Below, piece by piece: positions 45,170 through 53,686 of a stretch of 64,000 nt of DNA. The position numbers were made by a program, and so were the translations under genes. The stretch lies in NCBI GenBank assembly GCA_002457055.1, contig NTKT01000003.1, forward strand, positions 62,001 through 126,000, in the 5' to 3' direction. The stretch comes from Rhodobacteraceae bacterium MED-G08. GTDB taxonomy: Bacteria; Pseudomonadota; Alphaproteobacteria; Rhodobacterales; Rhodobacteraceae. Positions within the stretch are counted from its first letter, which is position 1, and every line of letters starts with the position of its first letter. The notes under the pieces are model-generated. The model had not been told where the DNA came from. It did not search any database and saw only the letters and a list, made by a program, of their open reading frames with translations.

Positions 45170-46486
45170 ATGACTGACAATGCTATGGGTTCTTACAGTG
45201 ATCCCAACATTACACCCCCAATGGGTCAAGCAGCCCCACTGGGATTACAGCATGTCTTGGCCATGTTCGCATCAAACGTAACTCCATCCATAATTGTTGC
45301 GGGAGCAGCAGGGCTGCAATTTGGTGGTACAGAGCAAGTATATTTAATCCAAATGGCAATGCTTTTCGCAGGCATAGCAACATTATTTCAAACCATAGGG
45401 TTTGGCCCGGTAGGAGCCAGGTTGCCGATAATGCAAGGTACAAGCTTCGCATTTGTTGGTGTTTTAGCTGGTATTGCTGCAACTCAAGGCCTCGGTGTGG
45501 CTTTAACTTCCTGTATTATTGGTGGCTTAATTCATTTTGCGTTGGGTTCAGTTATTGCCAATATTCGGTATTTATTTCCACCACTTGTGACAGGGCTAGT
45601 TATCCTCGCAATCGGTCTTTATTTGGTACCAGTCGGTATTAAGTATGCAGCGGGTGGAGCAGCAGATTTCCAAATGGCAGCAGAAAGCTTTGGCTCTCTA
45701 ATGCATTGGACAGTTGCACTTACAGTCATTGTGGTTGCTCTTGGATTTAAGTTCATGACGAAGGGAATTTTATCAAATGCCGCAATACTGCTGGGCTTAA
45801 TCGCAGGTTATCTAGTGGCCTTTATGTTCGGTATGGTTAATTTTGCAGCTGTCGGTAAAGCGAGTTGGGTAACGGGACTTCAAACTTTACCATACGGATT
45901 TGAGTTTAACCTAGGAGCAGTGATAGGCGTAACGATAGTTTCAATTGTTTCAGCGGTTGAAACCATTGGCGACACTTCAGCGACCGCTAAAGCTGGAGCT
46001 GGTCGTGAGGCCACTGACGAAGAAATATCTGGTGCTACATATGCTGATGGCCTCGGAACGGCGGTCGCAGGAGTTTTTGGCGGTCTGCCTAACACTTCTT
46101 TCAGTCAGAATGTGGGCATCGTGGGTATGACCGGTATTATGAGCAGGCACGTTGTTACGATCGCAGGTGCAATTATGGTTATATGCGGACTAATACCAAA
46201 AATAGGAGCAATCATTGCTTCTATGCCTCTCCCAGTTCTGGGCGGTGGCGTGATTGTAATGTTTGGTATGGTGGCAGCTGCTGGACTTAACGTACTAAGC
46301 GAAATAAAAATGTCTCGCAGAAATATGATTATTATCGCATTGTCATTGTCTATTGGACTAGGCTTTAATCTGGTGCCTTCCGCAGTGCAATATCTACCAG
46401 GTATTTGGAAAACATTAGCTACCTCAGCTGTAGCACCCACAGCATTTTTGGCTATTATTTTAAACCAAATCCTACCAGAAGAATAA
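45170..46486 (+). CDS. NCS2-family urate/xanthine permease
   Basis: 438 residues, about 14 transmembrane segments, of the nucleobase:cation symporter-2 family. Family marks are GLQHVLAMFASNVTPSIIVAGA at the N-terminus, the QGTSFAFVGVLAGIA turn, and SAVETIGDTSATAKAGAGREATDEEISGATYADGLGTAVAGVFGGLPNTSFSQNVG, with the key Glu in SAVETIGD and the NTSFSQN helix break. Given the genes before it, urate or xanthine is the likely cargo. Last gene of the operon; a strong terminator follows at 46507-46536. Confidence 0.92.
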   Translation: MTDNAMGSYSDPNITPPMGQAAPLGLQHVLAMFASNVTPSIIVAGAAGLQFGGTEQVYLIQMAMLFAGIATLFQTIGFGPVGARLPIMQGTSFAFVGVLAGIAATQGLGVALTSCIIGGLIHFALGSVIANIRYLFPPLVTGLVILAIGLYLVPVGIKYAAGGAADFQMAAESFGSLMHWTVALTVIVVALGFKFMTKGILSNAAILLGLIAGYLVAFMFGMVNFAAVGKASWVTGLQTLPYGFEFNLGAVIGVTIVSIVSAVETIGDTSATAKAGAGREATDEEISGATYADGLGTAVAGVFGGLPNTSFSQNVGIVGMTGIMSRHVVTIAGAIMVICGLIPKIGAIIASMPLPVLGGGVIVMFGMVAAAGLNVLSEIKMSRRNMIIIALSLSIGLGFNLVPSAVQYLPGIWKTLATSAVAPTAFLAIILNQILPEE

Positions 46487-46506
46487 AATTAAATTATTAC
46501 TTTTTG

Positions 46507-46536
46507 AAACGCCCTGAATTTTCAGGGCGTTTTTTG
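46507..46536 (+). terminator. Intrinsic terminator of the urate operon
   Basis: AACGCCCTGAA and TTCAGGGCGTT pair over up to 11 bp (46508-46518 with 46521-46531), in practice about 9 bp around an AATT loop, and run straight into a TTTTTT tract at 46530-46535. It is 20 bp after the permease stop. This is the clearest protein-operon terminator in the window. Confidence 0.92.
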
Positions 46537-46575
46537 TTGTATTGATTTCAGCGTGAATCACTGTAACATAAAAGC

Positions 46576-46911
46576 ATGAATAGTTTCATTCCTATTGCAA
46601 ACTTCCATAGCAATGTAGTTAGTTTTCAAAAACCTGAGCTCACTATTATTTTATCACTGTATGGTCGTATGGTGGCTTCTGGTGAGTGGCGCGATTATGG
46701 AATTTCCTCATTAAAAGAGGTTGCGGTATTCTCAGTTTTTAGAAGAACAGCAGAACATCCAATCTACAGTATTGAAAAAAGACCGAAATTGCGAAATAGG
46801 CAAGGTCAATATGCGGTTGTTGGCATGGATGGACAAATTCTAAAACGTGGTCACGACCTCAAATCAGTTTTAGGAATTCTAGAACGTAAGTTAATCAAAC
46901 TAGTTGATTAG
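46576..46911 (+). CDS. DUF2794 protein
   Basis: 111 residues of DUF2794, an alphaproteobacterial family of unknown function. The conserved block runs from LTIILSLYGRMVASGEWRDYGISSLKEVAVFSVFRRTAEHPIYSIEK to GQYAVVGMDGQILKRGHDLKSVLGILERK, nearly the entire protein. No signal peptide or membrane segment. It sits between the urate operon terminator and the LexA box of dnaE2, whose promoter overlaps the end of this gene's downstream region; the two are co-directional but probably separately regulated. Confidence 0.9.
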   Translation: MNSFIPIANFHSNVVSFQKPELTIILSLYGRMVASGEWRDYGISSLKEVAVFSVFRRTAEHPIYSIEKRPKLRNRQGQYAVVGMDGQILKRGHDLKSVLGILERKLIKLVD

Positions 46912-46958
46912 TTGTCATCAGACAAATTTTTCAAATATTTTCTTTTTAAACTAGAAAA

Positions 46959-46973
46959 GAACAAACAAAGAAC
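46959..46973 (+). promoter_or_regulatory. LexA (SOS) box of dnaE2
   Basis: GAACAAACAAAGAAC is an exact GAAC-N7-GAAC match, differing from the imuB box only inside the spacer. It ends 14 bases before the ATG at 46988. A candidate promoter is TTGTCA at 46912-46917 with TATTTT at 46936-46941 (18 bp apart), so LexA would sit just downstream of the start of transcription. Confidence 0.85.
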
Positions 46974-46987
46974 ATATTTATGTGTCT

Positions 46988-49882
46988 ATGTTTTCTGAAC
47001 TATCTATTACATCAAACTTTAGCTTCCTACAGGGTGCCTCTCACCCTGAGGAATATATGGAACGCGGAGCTCTTTTAGGCTTAAGTGCAATTGCAATTGC
47101 AGATGTTAATTCTGTGGCTGGGATCGTACGCGCACATACACATGGGCAAAAAATTAAGGAAACTGTTTCAGAACGCCAACAGATTGAACCATTTGGACCT
47201 CCATGCCCAGAGCACCTAAAAGGATGTAGTTCGCTACATGTTGAAAATATACCTCGTTTAATACCAGCTGCACGCTTAATTTTTCAAGAAGGTGTTAGTA
47301 CCACTTCAATTATCCAAACACATGAGGGTTGGAAAATACTTTGCAAGTTAATCTCAAAAGGCCGTTTGCGGAGCAAAAAGGGTGAGTGTGAACTAAAAAT
47401 ATCAGATATACCTAAAAATTTATCTGGGATAAAATTATTGCTACATGTTCCACAAACTTTACCTAGAAAAAATACTACTTGGTGGAACAATGTACGACAT
47501 TTAGCAAGCGAATACAAAGACTGCTTATATTTGGTAATGTCACCATACTATGATGGATTAGACGGACCTCGTTTTGATAGATTATACCAAATAGCTAAAA
47601 GCTTTTCACTACCAGTTGTAGCAAGTTCTTTTCCTTTAATGCACCATGGGAAACGGCGCCGATTGGCAGATGTGTTGTGCGCAATCAAGCAAGGTAAAAA
47701 AATTGAACAACTAGGAAAAAATGCTCTGGTAAATGCAGAACAACGGTTAAGAAGTCCTCAAGAAATAAATAAGCTGTTCGCCAAATTTCCAATTGCCATA
47801 AAAAATGCGAATAAAATTTCTGCAAATTGTTCATTTACACTTGATCAGCTAAAATATGATTATCCCAAAGAAAGTGACAGTCGCAAAGCTCCATCAGAGC
47901 GACTGAATGAATTAGCAATGGAAGGAATAAAGTGGCGCTACCCACAAGGAGTACCAAAACGTGTAAATCAAATTTTAAATCATGAATTAAAGCTTATAAA
48001 AAAATTAGAATACGAACCATACTTCCTTACGGTAAATGATATAGTTCAGTTCGCCCGTTCACGTAACATTCTTTGTCAGGGAAGAGGGTCTGCCGCAAAC
48101 TCTGTCTTATGTTATTGTTTAGGTATAACATCGGTAAGCCCTGAAATAGGTACAATGGTTTTCGAACGTTTTGTTTCAGAAGCAAGAAAAGAACCACCTG
48201 ATATAGATGTTGACTTTGAACATGAGCGTCGCGAGGAAGTAATTCAGCATATATATGAAAAGTACGGGCGCGACCATGCTGGATTATGTGCAACAGTAGT
48301 TCACTATCGTGGAAAGCGCGCTGTACGTGAGGTCGGCACAGCTATGGGATTAACCAAAGACACTATTAGTGCACTCTCCTCACAACTTTGGGGGTTTTCT
48401 AGTAATGGGAAAATTAGTGAAAAATGGTTAAGAGAAATTGGACTCAATCCAAATGATATCAATCTGCAAAAAACACTATTATTAGTCCACGAAATAATAG
48501 GCTTCCCTCGCCATCTTTCTCAGCATGTAGGCGGTTTTATCATCACAGAGGGTCGTTTAGATGAACTTGTTCCGATTGAAAATGCGAGTATGGAAGGGCG
48601 AACTGTAATTTGCTGGGACAAGGATGATATCGATTCCTTAGGAATTTTAAAAATTGATATTTTATCCCTTGGCATGCTGACTTGCCTGCGCAAATCATTT
48701 GATTTAGTTCACCAACATCTTGGTCATAATTTTGATCTTGCTACTATTCCTGCTGAAGATCCTAAAGTCTACGACATGCTGTGCCGCGCTGATAGTATTG
48801 GAGTGTTTCAAGTGGAAAGTCGCGCACAAATGAACTTTCTTCCCAGAATGAGGCCACGCTGTTTCTATGATCTGGTTATAGAAGTGGCAATAGTAAGACC
48901 GGGCCCAATTCAAGGTGATATGGTCCACCCTTATATTCGCCGACGCAATGGTGAGGAACAAGTTGAATTCCCGTCAGATGCACTTGGAAGTGTATTAAGT
49001 AAGACACTGGGCGTCCCGTTGTTCCAAGAGCAAGCTATGCAAATTGCCATTGTTGGAGCAGGCTTCACTCCAGAGGAAGCAGACAAATTACGTAGAGCTT
49101 TAGCAACCTTCAAAAAACATGGCTCAGTGAGTGAGTTAAGAACCCGTTTTTTAAGGGGAATGCGCCAAAACGGCTATGGCAAAGATTTTTCCGAACGATG
49201 TTTTTCCCAAATTGAAGGTTTTGGGTCTTATGGTTTTCCTGAAAGTCATGCTGCTAGCTTTGCATTATTAGTATATGCTAGCGCTTGGATAAAATGTCAC
49301 CATCCAGCAGTTTTTGCGTGTGCTCTATTAAATTCTCAACCTATGGGTTTTTATGCACCGGCCCAAATACTTAGTGATGCACAGGCACATGATGTTACTA
49401 TTTATCCAATTTGTATCAACAATAGCTACTGGGATAATACTTTAGAAACAGACAAAAATGGGAAATTAGCATTACGATTGGGTTTTAGACAAATAATTGG
49501 ATTAACCAAGGAAGATGCATCTTGGATTACTGCTGCGCGTGGAAATGGTTATAGTACTATAGAGGATATATGGCGACGTTCTGGCATTAAATCTGCCACA
49601 CTAAATCGCTTAGCCGAAGCTGATGCGTTTATATCAATTGGAATAAATCAACGCGAAGCAATTTGGCAAGCAAGTGCCATTCTCAGTAATAACAAATTAC
49701 CCTTGTTTGATCAGGACATTGATGGTGAAATTATAAAAGAAGCGCTCCCCATATTACCCAATATGAGCCTCGGAGAGGCTATTGTGCAAGATTACACTGC
49801 TACAAAATTCTCACTCAGGGCTCATCCTCTATCTCTATTACGAGATATTTTAACGCCGCCATATCAAAGTATTAATCACTAA
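46988..49882 (+). CDS. dnaE2: Error-prone DNA polymerase DnaE2 (ImuC), C-terminally short
   Basis: SOS-induced C-family polymerase for translesion synthesis. The start MFSELSITSNFSFLQGASHPEE matches the family, so I prefer ATG 46988 over GTG 46982; this gives 964 residues. The N-terminal PHP domain covers ~1-270, followed by the polymerase core. The catalytic aspartates are Asp405 and Asp407 (PPDIDVDF) and Asp557 (KIDILSLG). ILCQGRGSAANSVLCY and the fingers/HhH region (GSYGFPESHAASFALLVYAS) are intact. The chain ends soon after SLRAHPLSLLRDIL, where typical DnaE2 proteins (well over 1000 residues) continue into an OB-fold. No imuA or imuB precedes it. The stop overlaps the convergent pseudouridine synthase gene by 4 bp. 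Confidence 0.93.
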   Translation: MFSELSITSNFSFLQGASHPEEYMERGALLGLSAIAIADVNSVAGIVRAHTHGQKIKETVSERQQIEPFGPPCPEHLKGCSSLHVENIPRLIPAARLIFQEGVSTTSIIQTHEGWKILCKLISKGRLRSKKGECELKISDIPKNLSGIKLLLHVPQTLPRKNTTWWNNVRHLASEYKDCLYLVMSPYYDGLDGPRFDRLYQIAKSFSLPVVASSFPLMHHGKRRRLADVLCAIKQGKKIEQLGKNALVNAEQRLRSPQEINKLFAKFPIAIKNANKISANCSFTLDQLKYDYPKESDSRKAPSERLNELAMEGIKWRYPQGVPKRVNQILNHELKLIKKLEYEPYFLTVNDIVQFARSRNILCQGRGSAANSVLCYCLGITSVSPEIGTMVFERFVSEARKEPPDIDVDFEHERREEVIQHIYEKYGRDHAGLCATVVHYRGKRAVREVGTAMGLTKDTISALSSQLWGFSSNGKISEKWLREIGLNPNDINLQKTLLLVHEIIGFPRHLSQHVGGFIITEGRLDELVPIENASMEGRTVICWDKDDIDSLGILKIDILSLGMLTCLRKSFDLVHQHLGHNFDLATIPAEDPKVYDMLCRADSIGVFQVESRAQMNFLPRMRPRCFYDLVIEVAIVRPGPIQGDMVHPYIRRRNGEEQVEFPSDALGSVLSKTLGVPLFQEQAMQIAIVGAGFTPEEADKLRRALATFKKHGSVSELRTRFLRGMRQNGYGKDFSERCFSQIEGFGSYGFPESHAASFALLVYASAWIKCHHPAVFACALLNSQPMGFYAPAQILSDAQAHDVTIYPICINNSYWDNTLETDKNGKLALRLGFRQIIGLTKEDASWITAARGNGYSTIEDIWRRSGIKSATLNRLAEADAFISIGINQREAIWQASAILSNNKLPLFDQDIDGEIIKEALPILPNMSLGEAIVQDYTATKFSLRAHPLSLLRDILTPPYQSINH

Positions 49883-50514
49883 AAAGGTGCTTTTGATCTA
49901 AATCTAGAACCAAATCCATTCTCAGGATGTTTCACCCTGAGCTCTTCTGAATGTAACATCATTCTATGGTGTGTACTAACCTCTCCATATATAGGGTCTC
50001 CTAGGATAGGATGACCCAACGCCATGCAGTGAACTCTTAGCTGGTGCGAACGTCCGGTTTTGGGGACTAAACGCAATCTACTTTCATTTTGATTAGAACT
50101 CAGTTTGTACCATTCCGTTAGTGCCAGCTTTCCAGTCTCATGACAAACCATCTGACGGGGTCTATTTTCCCAATCAACAACCAACGGCAAGTCAATTAGA
50201 CCACTTTTTTGTGTCACTTCTCCAGAAACACGGGCTACATATGTCTTCTTTACTTGACGCTTTTCAAATTGCATCGACAGCGCTCTTTGGGCATACTCTG
50301 TTTGTCCAAAAATCATAACACCAGATGTATCCCTATCAAGACGATGAACTAAAAGCGTATTTGGAAACGCAATTTTTAATCTACTCAGCAAACAATCCGC
50401 CAATTCAATACCCTTGCCAGGAACAGAAAGTAGACCTGCTGGTTTATTCACGACCAAAATATGCGCATCTTCGTGAAGAATATCTAATGGTTCAGTCGGT
50501 GGGTTATATTCCAT
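49879..50514 (-). CDS. RluA-family pseudouridine synthase
   Basis: Isomerises uridine to pseudouridine in rRNA or tRNA. The ATG at 50514 with GAAGG upstream is preferred to a TTG at 50535, giving 211 residues. Family motifs are VVNKPAGLLSVPG (22-34), HRLDRDTSGV with catalytic Asp60, KTYVARVSGEV, and RLVPKTGRSHQLRVHCMALGHPILGDPIYG. At this length it lacks an S4 domain, as do RluA itself (dual 23S rRNA/tRNA) and RluE/TruC-like members; exact target site is uncertain. Convergent with dnaE2, divergent from the XRE-cupin regulator. Confidence 0.9.
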   Translation of the reverse strand: MEYNPPTEPLDILHEDAHILVVNKPAGLLSVPGKGIELADCLLSRLKIAFPNTLLVHRLDRDTSGVMIFGQTEYAQRALSMQFEKRQVKKTYVARVSGEVTQKSGLIDLPLVVDWENRPRQMVCHETGKLALTEWYKLSSNQNESRLRLVPKTGRSHQLRVHCMALGHPILGDPIYGEVSTHHRMMLHSEELRVKHPENGFGSRFRSKAPF

Positions 50515-50556
50515 ATCAATCCTTCGCCTAAACAATAAAATAAAAAAAGTCTATAC

Positions 50557-50585
50557 TCATGAAATTTTACTTGATTTTTTCATGA
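50557..50585. promoter_or_regulatory. Inverted repeat upstream of the XRE-cupin regulator (candidate operator)
   Basis: TCATGAAA at 50557-50564 and TTTCATGA at 50578-50585 form a perfect 8 bp inverted repeat with a 13-base spacer, so half-site centres are 21 bases apart, two helical turns. It lies 40-68 bases before the regulator start in the divergent region. Dimeric HTH proteins bind such arrangements; binding by this regulator is inference. Confidence 0.4.
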
Positions 50586-50624
50586 ACTGCTAACACCGTA
50601 CCTTTAATTAGTTGTAGGTGAGTA

Positions 50625-51197
50625 ATGCATAATTTTGATCCAAATTCATCATCAACCTTGGGTGCTGATCTTCGGTCACTACGAAAATCTCGCAAGATGA
50701 CAATTAAGGAATTATCTACAGCTACAGAAAAATCATTAGGATGGATTAGCCAAATAGAAAGAGATAAGTCTCAACCATCCATTGATGACTTAAAAGACTT
50801 GGCTCGCGTTCTTAACGTGCCCCTATCAATATTATTTGGACAATCACGCTCAGGATCAGAGGAAGAGGGTTATATTGTTAGAAAATCAGCTAGGCGGGTC
50901 ATAGGTTCAAACTCATCTGGTCTTAAAGAGGAGTTACTTTCTCCTGACCTTACTGATGACTTTGAAGTTGTATATTCAACGTTTGAGCCAAATTCAAAAC
51001 TAGCAAAAAGACAAAAGAGACAAACACAAGAAGTTGGATATGTAATAAGCGGCAGTCTTATTGTTAATATAAACGATAAAGAATTCACAGTTAGTGCAGG
51101 CGATAGTTTTAGAATTAAAGGGGAAGCACATAGGTGGGCAAACCCGTTTTCAAAACCATGCAGTATAATATGGGTGATTGCCCCACCAATTTATTAA
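50625..51197 (+). CDS. XRE-family regulator with C-terminal cupin domain
   Basis: 190 residues. An N-terminal HTH_3 domain (about 14-70) contains LRSLRKSRKMTIKELSTATEKSLGWISQIERDKSQPSIDDLKDLARVLNV. The C-terminal cupin sensor (about 118-185) contains QTQEVGYVISGSLIVNINDKEFTVSAGDSFRIKGEAHRWANPF. This architecture usually senses a small amine or amino acid metabolite and controls the adjacent catabolic genes. It precedes the FAD-GcvT dehydrogenase operon by 41 bp on the same strand, so it is the likely local regulator of methylated-amine breakdown. Confidence 0.9.
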   Translation: MHNFDPNSSSTLGADLRSLRKSRKMTIKELSTATEKSLGWISQIERDKSQPSIDDLKDLARVLNVPLSILFGQSRSGSEEEGYIVRKSARRVIGSNSSGLKEELLSPDLTDDFEVVYSTFEPNSKLAKRQKRQTQEVGYVISGSLIVNINDKEFTVSAGDSFRIKGEAHRWANPFSKPCSIIWVIAPPIY

Positions 51198-51238
51198 ACA
51201 ATTGAATATACCTCAAATAAGTTTCTAAGGAGATAAAA

Positions 51239-53686
51239 ATGTCTGAATTTCCAAAATCTGCAAGAGTGGTAATAATAGGCGGTGGTGCTGTAGGAGCCTC
51301 AGCACTTTTTCATCTCGCTAAAGCAGGGTGGACTGACTGTATACTTATTGAAAAAAATGAACTAACAGCTGGTTCTACGTGGCATGCGGCAGGAAACGTA
51401 CCAACATTTTCCACAAGTTGGTCAATAATGAATATGCAGCGTTATTCAACTGAATTATATAGTGGATTGGCGCAAGAAGTAGACTACCCGATGAATTATC
51501 ATATGACCGGATCAATAAGGCTTGGTCATTCCAAAGAACGGATGCAAGAATTTGAGCGTGCAAAAGGAATGGGACAATATCAAGGTATGGATCTGAATAT
51601 CCTTGGTTTAGACGAAATCAAAAATAAATACCCATTTATTGAAACTCATGACCTGAAAGGAGCTCTTTACGATCCTAGTGATGGGGATATTGATCCAGCG
51701 CAGTTAACACAGGCGTTAGCGAAGGGCGCGCGAGACTTAGGCTCAGAAATAATCCGCTTTTGTTCAGCAACTGGCGTCAGCAGAAAAAATGATGAATGGA
51801 TTATTCATACAACAAAAGGAGATATTCGATGCGAGTATGTCGTTAATGCAGCGGGTTACTACGCTCAAAGGATTGGAGAATGGTTCATCCCATACGGAGG
51901 AAGAACTGTCCCTATGATGGTTATGAGCCATCAGTACCTATTATTTGAGGAAGTTGAGGCCATAAAAGATTGGTCCACTGAAATGCAACACAAACTTCCA
52001 CTGCTTCGTGATGTTGATAGTAGCTATTATCTTCGCCAAGAAAAATTTGGTTTCAACCTTGGTCCCTATGAGCGAACTTGTAGAGCCCACTGGGCGCAAC
52101 CCGACGACCCAATGCCGGAAGATTTTAGTTTTCAGTTGTACCCCGATGATCTAGATCGATTGGAATGGTACATCGAAGATGCATTAGCTAGAGTGCCTCT
52201 GTTGGGTGAAGCGGGGGTTAGCAAAGTTATAAATGGACCAATCCCGTATGCACCAGATGGACTTCCTTTGATAGGTCCAATGCCTGGCGTACCGAATGCA
52301 TTTGAAGCATGTGTATTTACTTTTGGGATCGCTCAAGCCGGTGGGGCAGGAAAAGTTTTATCCGAGTGGCTAATTGAGGGCGAAACAGAATGGGACATGT
52401 GGTCATGTGATCCGCGGCGTTACACAAATTATACAGATCATGATTATTGTGTTGCTAAGGGCATGGAAATTTATGGACATGAATATGCTATGCATTTCCC
52501 GTGCCATGAATGGCCAGCAGGAAGGAATAAAAAACTTTCACCAGCGCATGACCAAATAGTAAAAAAAGGTGGTCAAATGGGTGCGTACAATGGTTGGGAG
52601 CGTGCAAACTGGTTTGCTCATAGCACTGACGATATTTCCGAAAAGACAACGCAAACATGGGAACGTAATGGCCCGTGGGAGCAACGAATTAAAGAGGAAT
52701 GTTATGCCGTAAGAGATGAAGTAGGTGTTTTGGACCTACCTGGCTTCAGCCGCTTTGATATTGAAGGGAAAGGAACTGCAGCATGGCTTCGAGGAAGAAT
52801 TGCAGGATCATTGCCAAAAATTGGACGTCTTAATTTAGCATATTTTGCAGATACAAGAGGTCGCATATTAACTGAAATGTCAATCATTCGACACTCTGAG
52901 GAAAAATTTACTCTCATAACAGCCGCTTCGGCTCAATGGCATGATTGGGAAATAATTAACAAAGCATCTTCTTTAAATATATCCGTAACAGACACAACTG
53001 AGAAACTTAGCACTTTGATAGTTACAGGGCCAAAGTCTCGTAATCTACTTGAAAAAATTGGTACTGACGCAGATCTATACCTTCCTTGGTTAAGCCATCA
53101 TAAAGCAAAAGTATGCGGGAAGCCTTGTCATTTGATGCGTGTTAGTTTTGCGGGAGAATTAGGTTGGGAAATTCACACTGATGTCGAAAATATTTCAACT
53201 CTCTACAAAAAAATTAGTGATGCAGGCGCAAAGCCGTTTGGCATGTGGGCTTTAAATTCTCTTCGCATAGAAAAGGGATATCGAGCTTGGAAAGGAGACT
53301 TATCAACAGATTACAGCCTGTTAGAGGCTGGTTTGTCGAGATTTATTAAGTTCGATAAAAAAGAGGGTTTTCCAGGAAAAGCAGCTTTAGAGATAGAAAG
53401 ACAGCACGGAAGTAAAAAACAGTTTGTATCACTAATAGTAGAGGCGGGAAAATGTGACGCTCCATATATGTCTACTCTATGGAAAAATGATCAAATTGTG
53501 GGAGAGACGACATCTGGCGCATGGGGCTATCGCACGAATTCTTCAATTGCTCTTGGAATGATAAGGAGTGATTTGGCTTCGGCAGGAACAGAAATTGAAA
53601 TAGAGATTTTTGGAGACCGTCATAAAGCTACTGTCCAACCAGAAGGGTCAATCTGGGATCCAATGAACGAAAGATTGCGCGCATGA
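51239..53686 (+). CDS. FAD-dependent oxidoreductase fused to GcvT domain (dimethylglycine/sarcosine dehydrogenase-like, paralog 1)
   Basis: 815 residues: an N-terminal DAO-type flavin domain (~1-390), a linker (FAO_M), and a C-terminal GcvT aminomethyltransferase-like domain (~420-815). The FAD loop GGGAVG is at 14-19. His49 in STWHAAG matches the histidine that covalently binds FAD in dimethylglycine dehydrogenases. Such enzymes demethylate N-methyl amines and pass the carbon to tetrahydrofolate. In the folate domain the usual GGxxxD is G541-R-I-L-T-E546, i.e. Gly to Arg and Asp to Glu. The start has AAGGAG upstream; the stop overlaps the next gene by 4 bp (ATGA). Substrate uncertain: dimethylglycine, sarcosine or another methylated amine. 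Confidence 0.85.
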   Translation: MSEFPKSARVVIIGGGAVGASALFHLAKAGWTDCILIEKNELTAGSTWHAAGNVPTFSTSWSIMNMQRYSTELYSGLAQEVDYPMNYHMTGSIRLGHSKERMQEFERAKGMGQYQGMDLNILGLDEIKNKYPFIETHDLKGALYDPSDGDIDPAQLTQALAKGARDLGSEIIRFCSATGVSRKNDEWIIHTTKGDIRCEYVVNAAGYYAQRIGEWFIPYGGRTVPMMVMSHQYLLFEEVEAIKDWSTEMQHKLPLLRDVDSSYYLRQEKFGFNLGPYERTCRAHWAQPDDPMPEDFSFQLYPDDLDRLEWYIEDALARVPLLGEAGVSKVINGPIPYAPDGLPLIGPMPGVPNAFEACVFTFGIAQAGGAGKVLSEWLIEGETEWDMWSCDPRRYTNYTDHDYCVAKGMEIYGHEYAMHFPCHEWPAGRNKKLSPAHDQIVKKGGQMGAYNGWERANWFAHSTDDISEKTTQTWERNGPWEQRIKEECYAVRDEVGVLDLPGFSRFDIEGKGTAAWLRGRIAGSLPKIGRLNLAYFADTRGRILTEMSIIRHSEEKFTLITAASAQWHDWEIINKASSLNISVTDTTEKLSTLIVTGPKSRNLLEKIGTDADLYLPWLSHHKAKVCGKPCHLMRVSFAGELGWEIHTDVENISTLYKKISDAGAKPFGMWALNSLRIEKGYRAWKGDLSTDYSLLEAGLSRFIKFDKKEGFPGKAALEIERQHGSKKQFVSLIVEAGKCDAPYMSTLWKNDQIVGETTSGAWGYRTNSSIALGMIRSDLASAGTEIEIEIFGDRHKATVQPEGSIWDPMNERLRA

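Noticed and set aside
46988..49882. Reading this gene as the replicative dnaE
   Set aside because: The N-terminal SELSITSNFSFLQGASHPEE block, the length and the LexA box identify DnaE2; the replicative subunit is longer and has a different N-terminus.
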